Positions 43,878 through 52,455 of a stretch of 64,000 nucleotides of DNA are shown here, one piece after another. Made by a program: the position numbers and the translations under genes. The notes below the pieces were generated by a model. It was not told where the DNA came from and did no database searches. It was given only the letters and a program-made list of their open reading frames with translations. Position 1 is the stretch's first letter; every line of letters begins with the position of its first letter. Location of the stretch: NCBI RefSeq assembly GCF_000060345.1, contig NC_008571.1, positions 1,488,001-1,552,000 of the forward strand, in the 5' to 3' direction. This stretch comes from Christiangramia forsetii KT0803. GTDB lineage: Bacteria > Bacteroidota > Bacteroidia > Flavobacteriales > Flavobacteriaceae.

Positions 43878-46519
43878 TGGAAGAAAACCAAGAAGGAGCT
43901 CAGGACGAGCAGTTTGAGAGTAAAGAAGAACTTATAAAGGTTACCGGCATGTATAAAGACTGGTTCCTGGATTATGCTTCATACGTGATCCTGGAACGGG
44001 CGGTACCTGCAATAGAAGACGGATTTAAACCTGTACAGCGCCGTATCATGCACTCTATGAAAGATCTTGATGACGGCCGTTACAATAAGGTTGCTAATAT
44101 TGTTGGACACACGATGCAGTATCACCCCCATGGTGATGCGAGTATTGGTGATGCCATGGTTCAAATTGGTCAAAAAGATATCCTTATAGATACTCAGGGA
44201 AACTGGGGAAATATTTTAACCGGTGACCGTGCAGCGGCTCCGCGTTATATTGAGGCCAGGCTTTCTAAATTCGCTCTTGAAGTTCTTTACAGTCCAAAAT
44301 TAACCGAATGGCAACTTTCTTATGATGGGAGAAAGCAGGAACCGGTAAACCTTCCGGTAAAGTTTCCAATGCTATTGGCGCAGGGAGCTGAAGGTATTGC
44401 AGTTGGTTTAAGCACAAGGTTTTTACCGCATAATTTCAATGAACTTATAGATGCTTCCATTCTACATTTAAAAGGAAAAACTTTTAAAATATTTCCCGAT
44501 TTTCCAACAGGAGGAATCGCAGATGTTTCTAATTATAGTGATGGTAAGCGTGGAGGTAGAGTAAGGATAAGGGCTAAGATCAACCAGTTAGATAAAAATA
44601 CGCTGGTGATTAATGAGATTCCTTATGGAACCAATACTTCAAGCCTTATCGATTCTATTTTAAAGGCGAACGATAAGGGTAAGATCAAGATCAAGAAGAT
44701 CGAAGATAATACCGCAGCTGAAGTTGAAATTCTTATTCATCTTCCAAATAATATGTCTCCAGATAGGACTATAGATGCTTTATATGCCTTTACCCAGTGT
44801 GAGAATTCATTGGCGCCTTTAGGTTGTGTAATTATAGACCACAAACCAATATTCCTGGGAGTCTCAGAGGTTTTAAGAAGATCTACAGATCACACGTTAC
44901 ATTTGCTTAAACGTGAATTAGAGATTAAGCTGGATGAACTTGAAGAGCAATGGCATTTTGCATCTTTGGAAAGGATTTTTATCGAAAATCGTATTTATCG
45001 TGATATTGAAGAGGAAGAAACCTGGCAAGGCGTTATTCAGGCGATAGATAAGGGATTAAAACCACATACAAAACATCTAAAAAGAGCGGTAACCGAAGAA
45101 GATATTGTTCGGTTAACGGAAATTCGAATTAAAAGAATTTCAAAATTCGATATAGATAAAGCGCAGCAAAAAATCGACGCTTTAGAAGCTGATATTGCCC
45201 AGGTAAAGCATCACCTGGATAATCTTATTGATTTTGCGATAGACTATTTTAAGAAACTTAAAAAGGACTATGGTACCGGAAAAGAAAGAAAAACGGAACT
45301 AAGGCTTTTTGAAGATATCGAAGCAACCAAGGTTGTAATTAGAAACACGAAACTCTATGTGAACAGGGCAGAAGGTTTTGTAGGTACTTCTCTAAAAAAG
45401 GATGAGTATGTAACCGAATGTTCAGATATTGACGATGTAATATGTTTTACCGCAGATGGTAAAATGATGGTAACAAAGGTGGATACCAAAACTTTTATAG
45501 GGAAGGATATTATTCATGTCGCGATCTTTAAGAAAAAAGACAAGCGAACCATTTATAATATGGTATATCGTGATGGGAAAGCCGGGAACACCTATGTGAA
45601 ACGTTTTTCAGTAACTTCGGTAACAAGAGATCGCGAATATAGTCTTGGTCAGGGTAAAAAAGATTCCAAAGTTCTATATTTTTCTGCAAATCCAAATGGA
45701 GAGGCAGAAGTAATTACCGTTCTATTACGTCAGGTAGGCAGTATAAGAAAAGTAAAATTTGATCTCGATTTTGCCGATATTCTTATTAAAGGTCGGAAAG
45801 TAAAAGGTAATATCGTTTCTAAATATTCCGTAAAAAGAATTGAAATGAAAGAGGAGGGAGTTTCTACTTTAAAACCCCGACGAATCTGGTTTGATGAAAC
45901 GGTAAAAAGACTGAATGTTGATGAGCGTGGTGAATTGCTGGGTGAATTTAGAGGAGAAGATAGGTTGCTTATTATTACTCAGGACGGAATTGTAAAAACG
46001 ATCAAGCCAGAATTGACTACCAGGTTTGATGAAGAGATCATCGTATTGGAAAAATGGGTAAAAGATAAGCCTGTTTCCGCGATTTACTGGGAGCCCGAAA
46101 AAGAACGCTTCTATGTAAAACGCTTTATTATAGAGCATCCGGACAAGGAAGAAAAATTTATTTCAGATCACGAAGACTCATTTTTAGAACTTGTTTCTAC
46201 AGATTATTATCCTATTGCCGAAATTGTTTATACCAAATCTAAAGGAAGAGAACGCCGGGAGAATGAAGATGTAAATCTGGAAGAATTTATTTCTATCAAA
46301 GGAATTAAGGCATTGGGAAACCAGCTAACTTCTGAAAAAGTTAACCAGATAAATCTTCTGGATCCAATGCCATATGAACAGGAAGAAAAAGAAGCTGAAA
46401 AGGATAGCCAGGAAGATTCAAACCAAGAGATTTCCGGAGAAGATATTAAAACCGGAATGATCAAAACTCCTGATAAAAAATCAAATACAGACGATCAACC
46501 TTCCTTATTTGACGAATAA
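43877..46519 (+). CDS. parC: DNA topoisomerase IV subunit A
   Basis: 880 residues. The catalytic Tyr is Y124 in DRAAAPRYIEARLSKF; the upstream YHPHGDASIGDAM (82-94) is the quinolone-determining region, where the positions equivalent to E. coli Ser80 and Glu84 are Ala and Asp. The C-terminal half carries the beta-pinwheel repeats that bind DNA. A long acidic, Gln/Asp-rich tail (EKDSQEDSNQ) follows. The subunit cleaves DNA in the A2B2 complex. The start shares TAATG with the membrane-protein gene, the stop shares TAATG with mscL. Confidence 0.95.
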   Translation: MEENQEGAQDEQFESKEELIKVTGMYKDWFLDYASYVILERAVPAIEDGFKPVQRRIMHSMKDLDDGRYNKVANIVGHTMQYHPHGDASIGDAMVQIGQKDILIDTQGNWGNILTGDRAAAPRYIEARLSKFALEVLYSPKLTEWQLSYDGRKQEPVNLPVKFPMLLAQGAEGIAVGLSTRFLPHNFNELIDASILHLKGKTFKIFPDFPTGGIADVSNYSDGKRGGRVRIRAKINQLDKNTLVINEIPYGTNTSSLIDSILKANDKGKIKIKKIEDNTAAEVEILIHLPNNMSPDRTIDALYAFTQCENSLAPLGCVIIDHKPIFLGVSEVLRRSTDHTLHLLKRELEIKLDELEEQWHFASLERIFIENRIYRDIEEEETWQGVIQAIDKGLKPHTKHLKRAVTEEDIVRLTEIRIKRISKFDIDKAQQKIDALEADIAQVKHHLDNLIDFAIDYFKKLKKDYGTGKERKTELRLFEDIEATKVVIRNTKLYVNRAEGFVGTSLKKDEYVTECSDIDDVICFTADGKMMVTKVDTKTFIGKDIIHVAIFKKKDKRTIYNMVYRDGKAGNTYVKRFSVTSVTRDREYSLGQGKKDSKVLYFSANPNGEAEVITVLLRQVGSIRKVKFDLDFADILIKGRKVKGNIVSKYSVKRIEMKEEGVSTLKPRRIWFDETVKRLNVDERGELLGEFRGEDRLLIITQDGIVKTIKPELTTRFDEEIIVLEKWVKDKPVSAIYWEPEKERFYVKRFIIEHPDKEEKFISDHEDSFLELVSTDYYPIAEIVYTKSKGRERRENEDVNLEEFISIKGIKALGNQLTSEKVNQINLLDPMPYEQEEKEAEKDSQEDSNQEISGEDIKTGMIKTPDKKSNTDDQPSLFDE

Positions 46520-46965
46520 TGGGAATATTTAAAGAGTTCAAAGAATTTGCTGTAAAAGGCAACATGATAGACATGGCGGTAGGTATCATTATTGGTACAG
46601 CCTTCAATAAAGTTGTAGATGTTCTGGTAAAACAGATCATTATGCCGCCCTTAAGCATGTTGACCGATGGTATTAGTTATGCCAATAGAAAATTCGTTTT
46701 ACGCGATGGTATTGGGGCAGAAGGTGACGTAAACTATATTGAAGAAATTTCTATTGGATATGGACTGCTTATAGAAACGCTTATAGATTTTATAGTCATT
46801 GGTTTTGTGGTGTTCCTGGTAGTTAAATTTATGAACCGGTTTAGGAATAAGGCTCAGGATCCAAAGAACACGGAGGTTGTTACACCCAAAGATATAGAAT
46901 TACTTTCCAGTTTGAACGATAAAATGGAAGAGCAGAATAAGCTGCTACGTGAAAGACAAAATTAG
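46519..46965 (+). CDS. mscL: Large-conductance mechanosensitive channel
   Basis: 148 residues. The N-terminal block EFKEFAVKGNMIDMAVGIII (residues 6-25) with GTAFNKVVDVLVKQIIMPPL is the first transmembrane helix; the second is ETLIDFIVIGFVVFLVVKFM (about 80-99), with a cytoplasmic helix to the end. MscL forms a pentameric emergency release channel. Its start overlaps parC by one base, placing it in the topoisomerase operon. Its stop overlaps the convergent lipoprotein gene. Confidence 0.95.
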   Translation: MGIFKEFKEFAVKGNMIDMAVGIIIGTAFNKVVDVLVKQIIMPPLSMLTDGISYANRKFVLRDGIGAEGDVNYIEEISIGYGLLIETLIDFIVIGFVVFLVVKFMNRFRNKAQDPKNTEVVTPKDIELLSSLNDKMEEQNKLLRERQN

Positions 46966-47339
46966 TTATCTGAAACTTTGCGTACTTCTCCCCGGGCTTT
47001 TTTAGGATCACCTACCTGGCCGTATTCAAATTTATAGCCATTTTTTGTAGTAGTAAGTATTTTAATATGGATTGGTTTCTCCTCAGCCATTCCCTGCGGA
47101 TTTGTATTTTTTAGTATATACTCACAGTCATTTACCCATCTAACAGAAGAAGTATCCGTTTTTCCCTGATATTTCTCAATTTCTATACTATCATTTCTTA
47201 TAAAGCGAGAAGTCTGTAATTCCCCATTTATATAGGTTTCAAACTCAAAAGTACCGGTACGAAAATCTTCACATTTTCTCTGGGCGTTATAACAGGAGCT
47301 TAATAGTAATACAGCTAAAAGAGGCAGAATTCTTTTCAT
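46962..47339 (-). CDS. Small lipoprotein of unknown function
   Basis: 125 residues. The lipobox is LLAVLLLSSCYNAQRKCED, with the lipidated Cys at residue 16. The mature domain (TGTFEFETYINGELQTSRFI and WVNDCEYILKNTNP) is a small beta sandwich with two cysteines that could form a disulfide. I recall homologues labelled DNA topoisomerase IV, clearly a misannotation caused by the neighbouring genes. The stop overlaps the mscL stop by four bases. Confidence 0.75.
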   Translation of the reverse strand: MKRILPLLAVLLLSSCYNAQRKCEDFRTGTFEFETYINGELQTSRFIRNDSIEIEKYQGKTDTSSVRWVNDCEYILKNTNPQGMAEEKPIHIKILTTTKNGYKFEYGQVGDPKKARGEVRKVSDN

Positions 47340-47370
47340 ACTGCAAAATAATTCAAATTAAACGGGATTA

Positions 47371-47793
47371 TCAATTTTCGAAGGCCTCAAAACTACCATC
47401 TGTATAAAAAATCACGATTTTCTGAATTTGCTTTCCAGACCTATTGGGAGGAAAAGAAGTAGGTACCTCTTTTATGGTTTCTGAAATTTGATTTTCCCTG
47501 GTAGGAACAGAGCTAGTTTTTTCCTGCTCTCTATTTTCTGATTGAGTTTTGGATTTAGATTCTGGAGTAGAAGGGAATTTTCCTTTTCCATTCAGTAACC
47601 AATACAATTCAACTTCAGGAAAATTCTTTACCACCTTCATCACAAAATCGAGACTTGGTTTATTTCTGCCTGATAGAATATGCGAAATAGAGGAGCGCCC
47701 AACTTCAATTTTATCAGCGAAAGATGCGGCTGAAATATCATAGTATTCCAGGATTTTATTTAGCCTTGAAGAGAATTTTTCAGTGTTTACCAT
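47371..47793 (-). CDS. XRE-family transcriptional regulator
   Basis: 140 residues. The HTH domain fills about residues 8-65: SSRLNKILEYYDISAASFAD, then KIEVGRSSISHILSGRNKPS, with the second helix GRSSISHIL as recognition helix, and then ELYWLLNGKGKFP. The C-terminal part is a Ser/Gln-rich linker and a short conserved tail KIVIFYTDGSFEAFEN. It is divergent from an M14 peptidase gene; both starts are overlapped by copies of one palindromic operator, so the protein most likely represses itself and the peptidase. The ligand is unknown. Confidence 0.9.
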   Translation of the reverse strand: MVNTEKFSSRLNKILEYYDISAASFADKIEVGRSSISHILSGRNKPSLDFVMKVVKNFPEVELYWLLNGKGKFPSTPESKSKTQSENREQEKTSSVPTRENQISETIKEVPTSFPPNRSGKQIQKIVIFYTDGSFEAFEN

Positions 47794-47824
47794 TGTAACA
47801 GGAATAATGTGAACTGTTCATTTA

Positions 47825-47854
47825 CAAATGTAAATAATATTTGCAAAACTACAA
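47825..47854 (-). promoter_or_regulatory. Promoter of the XRE regulator
   Basis: Minus strand TTG (47852-47854), 19-bp spacer, TACATTTG (47825-47832) inside the operator copy at 47821-47834. Predicted start near 47821, leader about 28 nt. Confidence 0.65.
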
Positions 47855-48060
47855 TGTTACATATGTAAACAATTGAATACAATATGAATATTTAGTTTAG
47901 ATAAATTGGCTTAAATAACTAAAAATAAATTATTTAGATATAAAATATATAATTCTAGGATATTTTCCAAAGCATTGTATATGGAATCATATACACTTGT
48001 TTACATATGTATACGATACCGTTTAATTAGGGTGTTTACATATGTAAAATATACATTGTT

Positions 48061-48068
48061 TAGATTTG
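48061..48068 (+). promoter_or_regulatory. -7 element of the M14 peptidase gene
   Basis: TAGATTTG, exact consensus, inside the operator copy at 48058-48073 and 5 bp before the ATG at 48074. The mRNA would be leaderless or nearly so. No clear -33 element. Confidence 0.5.
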
Positions 48069-48073
48069 TAAAC

Positions 48074-49234
48074 ATGAAGAATGAAATGCTAAGAAATCTA
48101 TTCAAGGAAGAGTCTTATTACAGTATTAAGTTTAGTGAAATTGCGGGCAGGTACGTTACCAATTCAAGTCTTGAAATTGTTAGAAAAAGATTTAAAAATA
48201 ATTTCAAAATTCATGAGTCGGGAAAATCTGTTCAGGGCAAATCGATATATAGCTTTAAAATAGGATCTGGAAAAATCAAAATTTTAGCCTGGTCTCAGAT
48301 GCACGGGAATGAGTCAACTACCACAAAGGCTGTATTTGATCTTTTAAATTCTTTTAAACTGAATTCAGAAGATGAAGTAATTTCAAATATACTTGAGAAC
48401 TGTAGTCTTTGTATTATTCCTATTCTTAATCCTGATGGAGCTGAAGCTTACACCCGGGTAAATGCAAAACTGATAGATTTAAATAGAGACCTTCAGGATC
48501 TTAGTCAGCCGGAGAGTAGGTTGCTCAAAGACATCTATAATGAGTTTAAACCTGATTTCTGCTTGAATCTACACGATCAGCGTACTATTTTTAGTGCAGG
48601 GAATAACTCCAGACCGGCAACTTTGTCCTTTCTTACACCCTCTAAAGATGAGGAACGAACTATTGATAAGTATAGAAAGCGAAGTATGAGCTTGATTGCT
48701 GGGATGACTGCAGATCTTAATGAGTATTTGCCAGGTGCAATAGGAAGATATGATGATGGCTTTAATATTAATTGTGCCGGCGATACCTTTCAAAATCTTT
48801 CAACTCCTACAGTATTATTTGAAGCTGGTCATTTTCCGGACGATTATGAGAGGGAAGAGACCAGGAAGCATATTTATAGAGCTATAATTTCCTGTTTGCA
48901 TCAAATTTCCAAGGGTAAGTTAGAATATTCTGATTATGAAGAATATTTTCAGATTCCGGAGAACGAAAAGCTTTTTAGCGATATCATTATAAGACGAGCT
49001 TTAATAAATGGCGAAGTGAAAGATATAAGTATTCAGTTTAAAGAAGTCCTGAAAAATAATAAGATCAATTTTCTACCAATTATTAGCAAAGTAGCTACTC
49101 AAATTTCAAATTATGGGCATAAAGAGATTGATGCTGAGAAAAATGAAACAAAACTTCTAGATAACTCAGAAATCATCGAAAACGTTATAGTTAATAAAAT
49201 TGTCATAAATAATGAAGAATTGGAGGTTAAATAA
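48074..49234 (+). CDS. M14-family zinc carboxypeptidase
   Basis: 386 residues from the ATG at 48074; the frame is open further upstream but that region is the operator array. The zinc motif is QMHGNES (H77, E80); the third ligand is the His of FCLNLHDQRT (about 171). NPDGAEAYTRVNAKLIDLNR carries the substrate-binding Arg region, and the general base is Glu in TVLFEAGHFPDDYE (about 261). No signal peptide, so cytoplasmic, acting on peptides or on amide-linked small molecules. Control by the divergent XRE regulator is strongly indicated by shared operators. Confidence 0.88.
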   Translation: MKNEMLRNLFKEESYYSIKFSEIAGRYVTNSSLEIVRKRFKNNFKIHESGKSVQGKSIYSFKIGSGKIKILAWSQMHGNESTTTKAVFDLLNSFKLNSEDEVISNILENCSLCIIPILNPDGAEAYTRVNAKLIDLNRDLQDLSQPESRLLKDIYNEFKPDFCLNLHDQRTIFSAGNNSRPATLSFLTPSKDEERTIDKYRKRSMSLIAGMTADLNEYLPGAIGRYDDGFNINCAGDTFQNLSTPTVLFEAGHFPDDYEREETRKHIYRAIISCLHQISKGKLEYSDYEEYFQIPENEKLFSDIIIRRALINGEVKDISIQFKEVLKNNKINFLPIISKVATQISNYGHKEIDAEKNETKLLDNSEIIENVIVNKIVINNEELEVK

Positions 49235-49252
49235 GGGTATTTGTCCAATTAC

Positions 49253-49286
49253 TTGTCAATAATTCAATGATTTTGTATTAATTTTG
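49253..49286 (+). promoter_or_regulatory. Promoter of the Lrp/AsnC regulator
   Basis: TTG (49253-49255), 23-bp spacer, TAATTTTG (49279-49286). Predicted start near 49290, leader about 23 nt. Confidence 0.5.
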
Positions 49287-49312
49287 AAGTTCATTAAAAA
49301 AAGAACTTTAAA

Positions 49313-49792
49313 ATGGCTAAGTTTAAATTAGACGAAACAGACCACCAGATTCTTGATATGCTTATCGAGAATACACGGACTCCATTTACCGATATTGCTA
49401 AGAAACTTCTTATTTCTGCAGGAACAGTTCATGTAAGAGTAAAGAAAATGGAAGAGGCGGGGATTATCATTGGATCCTCTTTAACTCTTGATTATAAGAA
49501 ACTTGGATATGCTTTTATTGCTTATGTTGGTGTATTTCTTAAAAATACTTCCCAAACGAAATTTGTGCTGGAGAGAATAAATGAAATTCCGTTTGTAACC
49601 GTAGCTCACGTTACAACCGGAAAATTTAATGTTTTCTGTAAAATTCGTGCGAAAAATACGCAACATGCGAAAGAAATTATCTTTTTATTAGATGATATTG
49701 AGGGCGTTTATAGAACAGAAACTATGATCTCTCTTGAGGAAAGTATTAACGATAAAAAAAGATTGATGCATTCGATTTTTAAAGAAATGTAA
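49313..49792 (+). CDS. Lrp/AsnC-family transcriptional regulator
   Basis: 159 residues. The winged HTH is at about residues 5-55: LDETDHQILDMLIENTRTPF, then TDIAKKLLISAGTVHVRVKK. The C-terminal RAM/AsnC ligand-binding domain follows, with GYAFIAYVGVFLKNTSQTKF and the ACT-like VTVAHVTTGKFNVFCKIRAK. Such proteins respond to amino acids and work as octamers. It lies directly upstream of ppc, separated by a possible attenuator, so regulation of anaplerosis by an amino-acid signal is a reasonable guess. Confidence 0.92.
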   Translation: MAKFKLDETDHQILDMLIENTRTPFTDIAKKLLISAGTVHVRVKKMEEAGIIIGSSLTLDYKKLGYAFIAYVGVFLKNTSQTKFVLERINEIPFVTVAHVTTGKFNVFCKIRAKNTQHAKEIIFLLDDIEGVYRTETMISLEESINDKKRLMHSIFKEM

Positions 49793-49850
49793 GCAGTCTA
49801 AAAACTTATTTCAAGACCCTTTAGACTGCATTGTTTAAGGGGTTTTTTTT
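49793..49850 (+). promoter_or_regulatory. Overlapping hairpins before ppc: terminator or attenuator
   Basis: Hairpin A pairs GCAGTCTAAA (49793-49802) with TTTAGACTGC (49820-49829). Hairpin B pairs 49813-49823 with 49836-49846 (core CCC/GGG) and runs into T's, a normal terminator. The two share 49820-49823 and exclude each other. ppc starts at 49882. At minimum this ends the lrp transcript. Confidence 0.6.
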
Positions 49851-49881
49851 ATAATATTTATTACCATCCAAAAAATTAATT

Positions 49882-52455
49882 ATGCACAGAGAACCAAGAT
49901 TAGATAGATTTAATGATAACGTGCTCGCAAAATACCAGGTTTATAATAGTATATTTTTAACCCTGCCATATAGTGATATTAGAAAGACGGGTGCACTTTT
50001 GCCGTTATTTCAGGAAATTTGTGAAACCGGCTTTAATAATAATGAAAATCCTTCACAAATCGTAGATCTCTTTTTCGAAAAGTACGGTGAAAATCCTTCA
50101 GAAGAAGAGAAAGTAGATCTCCTTTTTAGATTTATTCAGTATATAGAAAGACAGGTTGTATTGTTTGATGCGATAGAAGACGCTTCATTTTCTATAGTTA
50201 ATAATATGGATGGGCGTGGTACACTTCGAAGTGTTAAAGAAGAGGCTGAAGCGAAACAGAAAGTAGGTGAGTTGAAAGATTATCTGAAAAGGTTTAATGT
50301 TAGACCAACGCTTACGGCACATCCAACACAATTTTATCCAGGAACGGTACTAGGTATTATTACAGATTTAGATAAGGCGATTCAAAAGAATGATCTTGTC
50401 AAAATTAGGCAGCTGCTAGCTCAATTGGGTAAAACGCCATTTTTTAAAAAGGAAAAACCAACTCCTTATGACGAGGCAGTTAACCTTATCTGGTATTTTG
50501 AAAACGTATTCTATCAAAGTGCCAGTAAGATTCATAATTATATTCAACAGAATATTTTTGACGGAGAAGATATAGGGAATCAAGTTGTAAATCTAGGGTT
50601 CTGGCCCGGAGGTGACCGTGACGGGAATCCTTTTGTGACTACTGAAATAACCCTGAGAGTTGCTAAAAGATTGAGAAGAACTATTCTGCTTAATTACTAT
50701 CGTGATATTCGAAAATTAAAAAGGAGACTCACTTTTAGAGAGGTTCATGAGTTAATGACTGAAATCGAAAAGGGACTTTATGATTCAGCGATCTCTAAAT
50801 CTGGAAGTATTAAACTTACGCTTGAAGACTTTAAATCTAAACTTCTTAAGATCAAAAGTATACTTATAGAAAAGCATCAGTCTTTATTTATTGAGGAAGT
50901 AGATGATATGCTTAATAAAGTACATTTGTTTGGGTATCATTTTGCAACTTTAGATATCCGTCAGGATTCCAGTATTCATGAAGAAGTTTTAGCTGAAATC
51001 AGTAAGCTAAATCCTGAACTTATTCCTTCAAATTACAACGATCTAAATGATGATGAGCAAATAAAGATTCTTAGCAATGTTAAGGGGAAGCTTGATCCTG
51101 AAGAAATGGAAGAAGGAATGATGAAAGCAACAATTTCTTCAATGTTTGCCATGCAGGAGATTCAGGAGAAAAGTGGAGAACTTGGCGCTAATCGTTATAT
51201 TATTAGTAACTGTGGAAGTGTTCAGGGAGTGCTTCAGCCATTTGCATTTTTAAAAATGACTGGATGGGAGAAACCAAGTGTAGACGTAGTTCCTCTATTT
51301 GAAACCGTACCCGATCTTCAGGATGCGCATAATGTGATGGAGAAGCTTTATACAAATCCCGTGTATAAAGATCATTTGAAAAGAAGAGGTAACAAACAAA
51401 CGATCATGCTTGGGTTTAGTGACGGAACTAAAGATGGTGGTTATTTGATGGCAAACTGGAGTATTTATAAAGCGAAAGAATCTCTGACTAAAATTTCACG
51501 GGAATATGGGATTAAAGTAGTTTTCTTTGATGGTAGAGGAGGACCACCGGCAAGAGGTGGCGGTAAAACGCATCAGTTCTATGCTTCTCTAGGTCCAACC
51601 ATAGAAAATGAGGAAATTCACCTAACAGTTCAGGGGCAAACGATTAGTTCAAATTTTGGAACTAAAGATTCATGTACTTATAACCTTGAGCAGTTATTAA
51701 GTTCTGGTGTTTCTAATGAAATTTTCAGCAATGGCAAGAATGTTCTGAAAGATGATGACAGGAAGACGATGACAGAACTTGCCGAAATAAGCTATGAAAC
51801 TTATACAAACTTTAAGAAACATCCCAGGTTTATACCTTATCTTGAGAAGATGAGTACTTTGAAGTATTATGCCAAAACTAATATTGGGAGTAGGCCTTCA
51901 AAGCGTAACCAATCTGCAGAATTAAATCTTTCAGATCTTCGAGCAATACCATTTGTGGGTAGTTGGAGCCAGTTAAAACAAAATGTTCCCGGATTTTTTG
52001 GTGTGGGAACTGCCATGGAAAAACTGGAGAAAAATGGTGAGTTTGCTAAGGTGAAACAGCTTTACGACAATTCAGAATTTTTTAGAACTCTGCTGGAAAA
52101 TAGTATGATGAGCCTTACCAAATCATTCTTTCCTTTAACGGCTTATATGAAGAATGATGAAGAATTTGGAGAATTCTGGCAATTGATCCATGAAGAGTTT
52201 GAACGTACTAAGAAAATGCTATTGAAGGTGACGGGATATAATGTTTTAATGCAAAACCAACCTGCGGGAAGGGCATCTATCCAGGCTCGTGAGAGAATTG
52301 TTCTGCCTTTACTTACCATTCAGCAGCATGCGTTAAGACAGGTGCAGGAATTAAGTAAAAATCCTGAAAACGCAGGAAAAGAGCTGGAAACTTTTGAAAA
52401 GATGGTAACTCGCTCGCTTTATGGGAATATTAATGCAAGTAGAAATTCAGCATAA
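49882..52455 (+). CDS. ppc: Phosphoenolpyruvate carboxylase
   Basis: 857 residues, usual length. H147 lies in LTAHPTQFYPG, and GFWPGGDRDGNPFVTTEITL, then FFDGRGGPPARGGGKTHQFY (about 550-570), are the diagnostic loops; the C-terminal RASIQARERIVLPLLTIQQH completes the pattern. It carboxylates PEP to oxaloacetate for anaplerosis. DinB-like and YihY-family genes follow without gaps, and the Lrp-type regulator lies upstream beyond a possible attenuator. Confidence 0.96.
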   Translation: MHREPRLDRFNDNVLAKYQVYNSIFLTLPYSDIRKTGALLPLFQEICETGFNNNENPSQIVDLFFEKYGENPSEEEKVDLLFRFIQYIERQVVLFDAIEDASFSIVNNMDGRGTLRSVKEEAEAKQKVGELKDYLKRFNVRPTLTAHPTQFYPGTVLGIITDLDKAIQKNDLVKIRQLLAQLGKTPFFKKEKPTPYDEAVNLIWYFENVFYQSASKIHNYIQQNIFDGEDIGNQVVNLGFWPGGDRDGNPFVTTEITLRVAKRLRRTILLNYYRDIRKLKRRLTFREVHELMTEIEKGLYDSAISKSGSIKLTLEDFKSKLLKIKSILIEKHQSLFIEEVDDMLNKVHLFGYHFATLDIRQDSSIHEEVLAEISKLNPELIPSNYNDLNDDEQIKILSNVKGKLDPEEMEEGMMKATISSMFAMQEIQEKSGELGANRYIISNCGSVQGVLQPFAFLKMTGWEKPSVDVVPLFETVPDLQDAHNVMEKLYTNPVYKDHLKRRGNKQTIMLGFSDGTKDGGYLMANWSIYKAKESLTKISREYGIKVVFFDGRGGPPARGGGKTHQFYASLGPTIENEEIHLTVQGQTISSNFGTKDSCTYNLEQLLSSGVSNEIFSNGKNVLKDDDRKTMTELAEISYETYTNFKKHPRFIPYLEKMSTLKYYAKTNIGSRPSKRNQSAELNLSDLRAIPFVGSWSQLKQNVPGFFGVGTAMEKLEKNGEFAKVKQLYDNSEFFRTLLENSMMSLTKSFFPLTAYMKNDEEFGEFWQLIHEEFERTKKMLLKVTGYNVLMQNQPAGRASIQARERIVLPLLTIQQHALRQVQELSKNPENAGKELETFEKMVTRSLYGNINASRNSA

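Larger units (their letters stand above)
47785..48073. promoter_or_regulatory. Operator array of the XRE regulator
   Basis: Copies of a TTTACATATGTAAA-type palindrome lie at 47785-47799 (over the regulator ATG), 47821-47834, 47856-47870, 47999-48014, 48035-48048 (perfect, 14 bp) and 48058-48073 (ending at the peptidase ATG). A different inverted repeat, GTATATG/CATATAC, is at 47977-47994. Copies at both gene starts overlap -7 promoter elements, as expected for repression of both genes. Confidence 0.75.

Noticed and set aside
47975-48073. Upstream extension of the M14 peptidase gene (TTG at 47975)
   Set aside because: These codons are the operator array; the encoded residues are not peptidase-like and the ATG at 48074 matches the family start.
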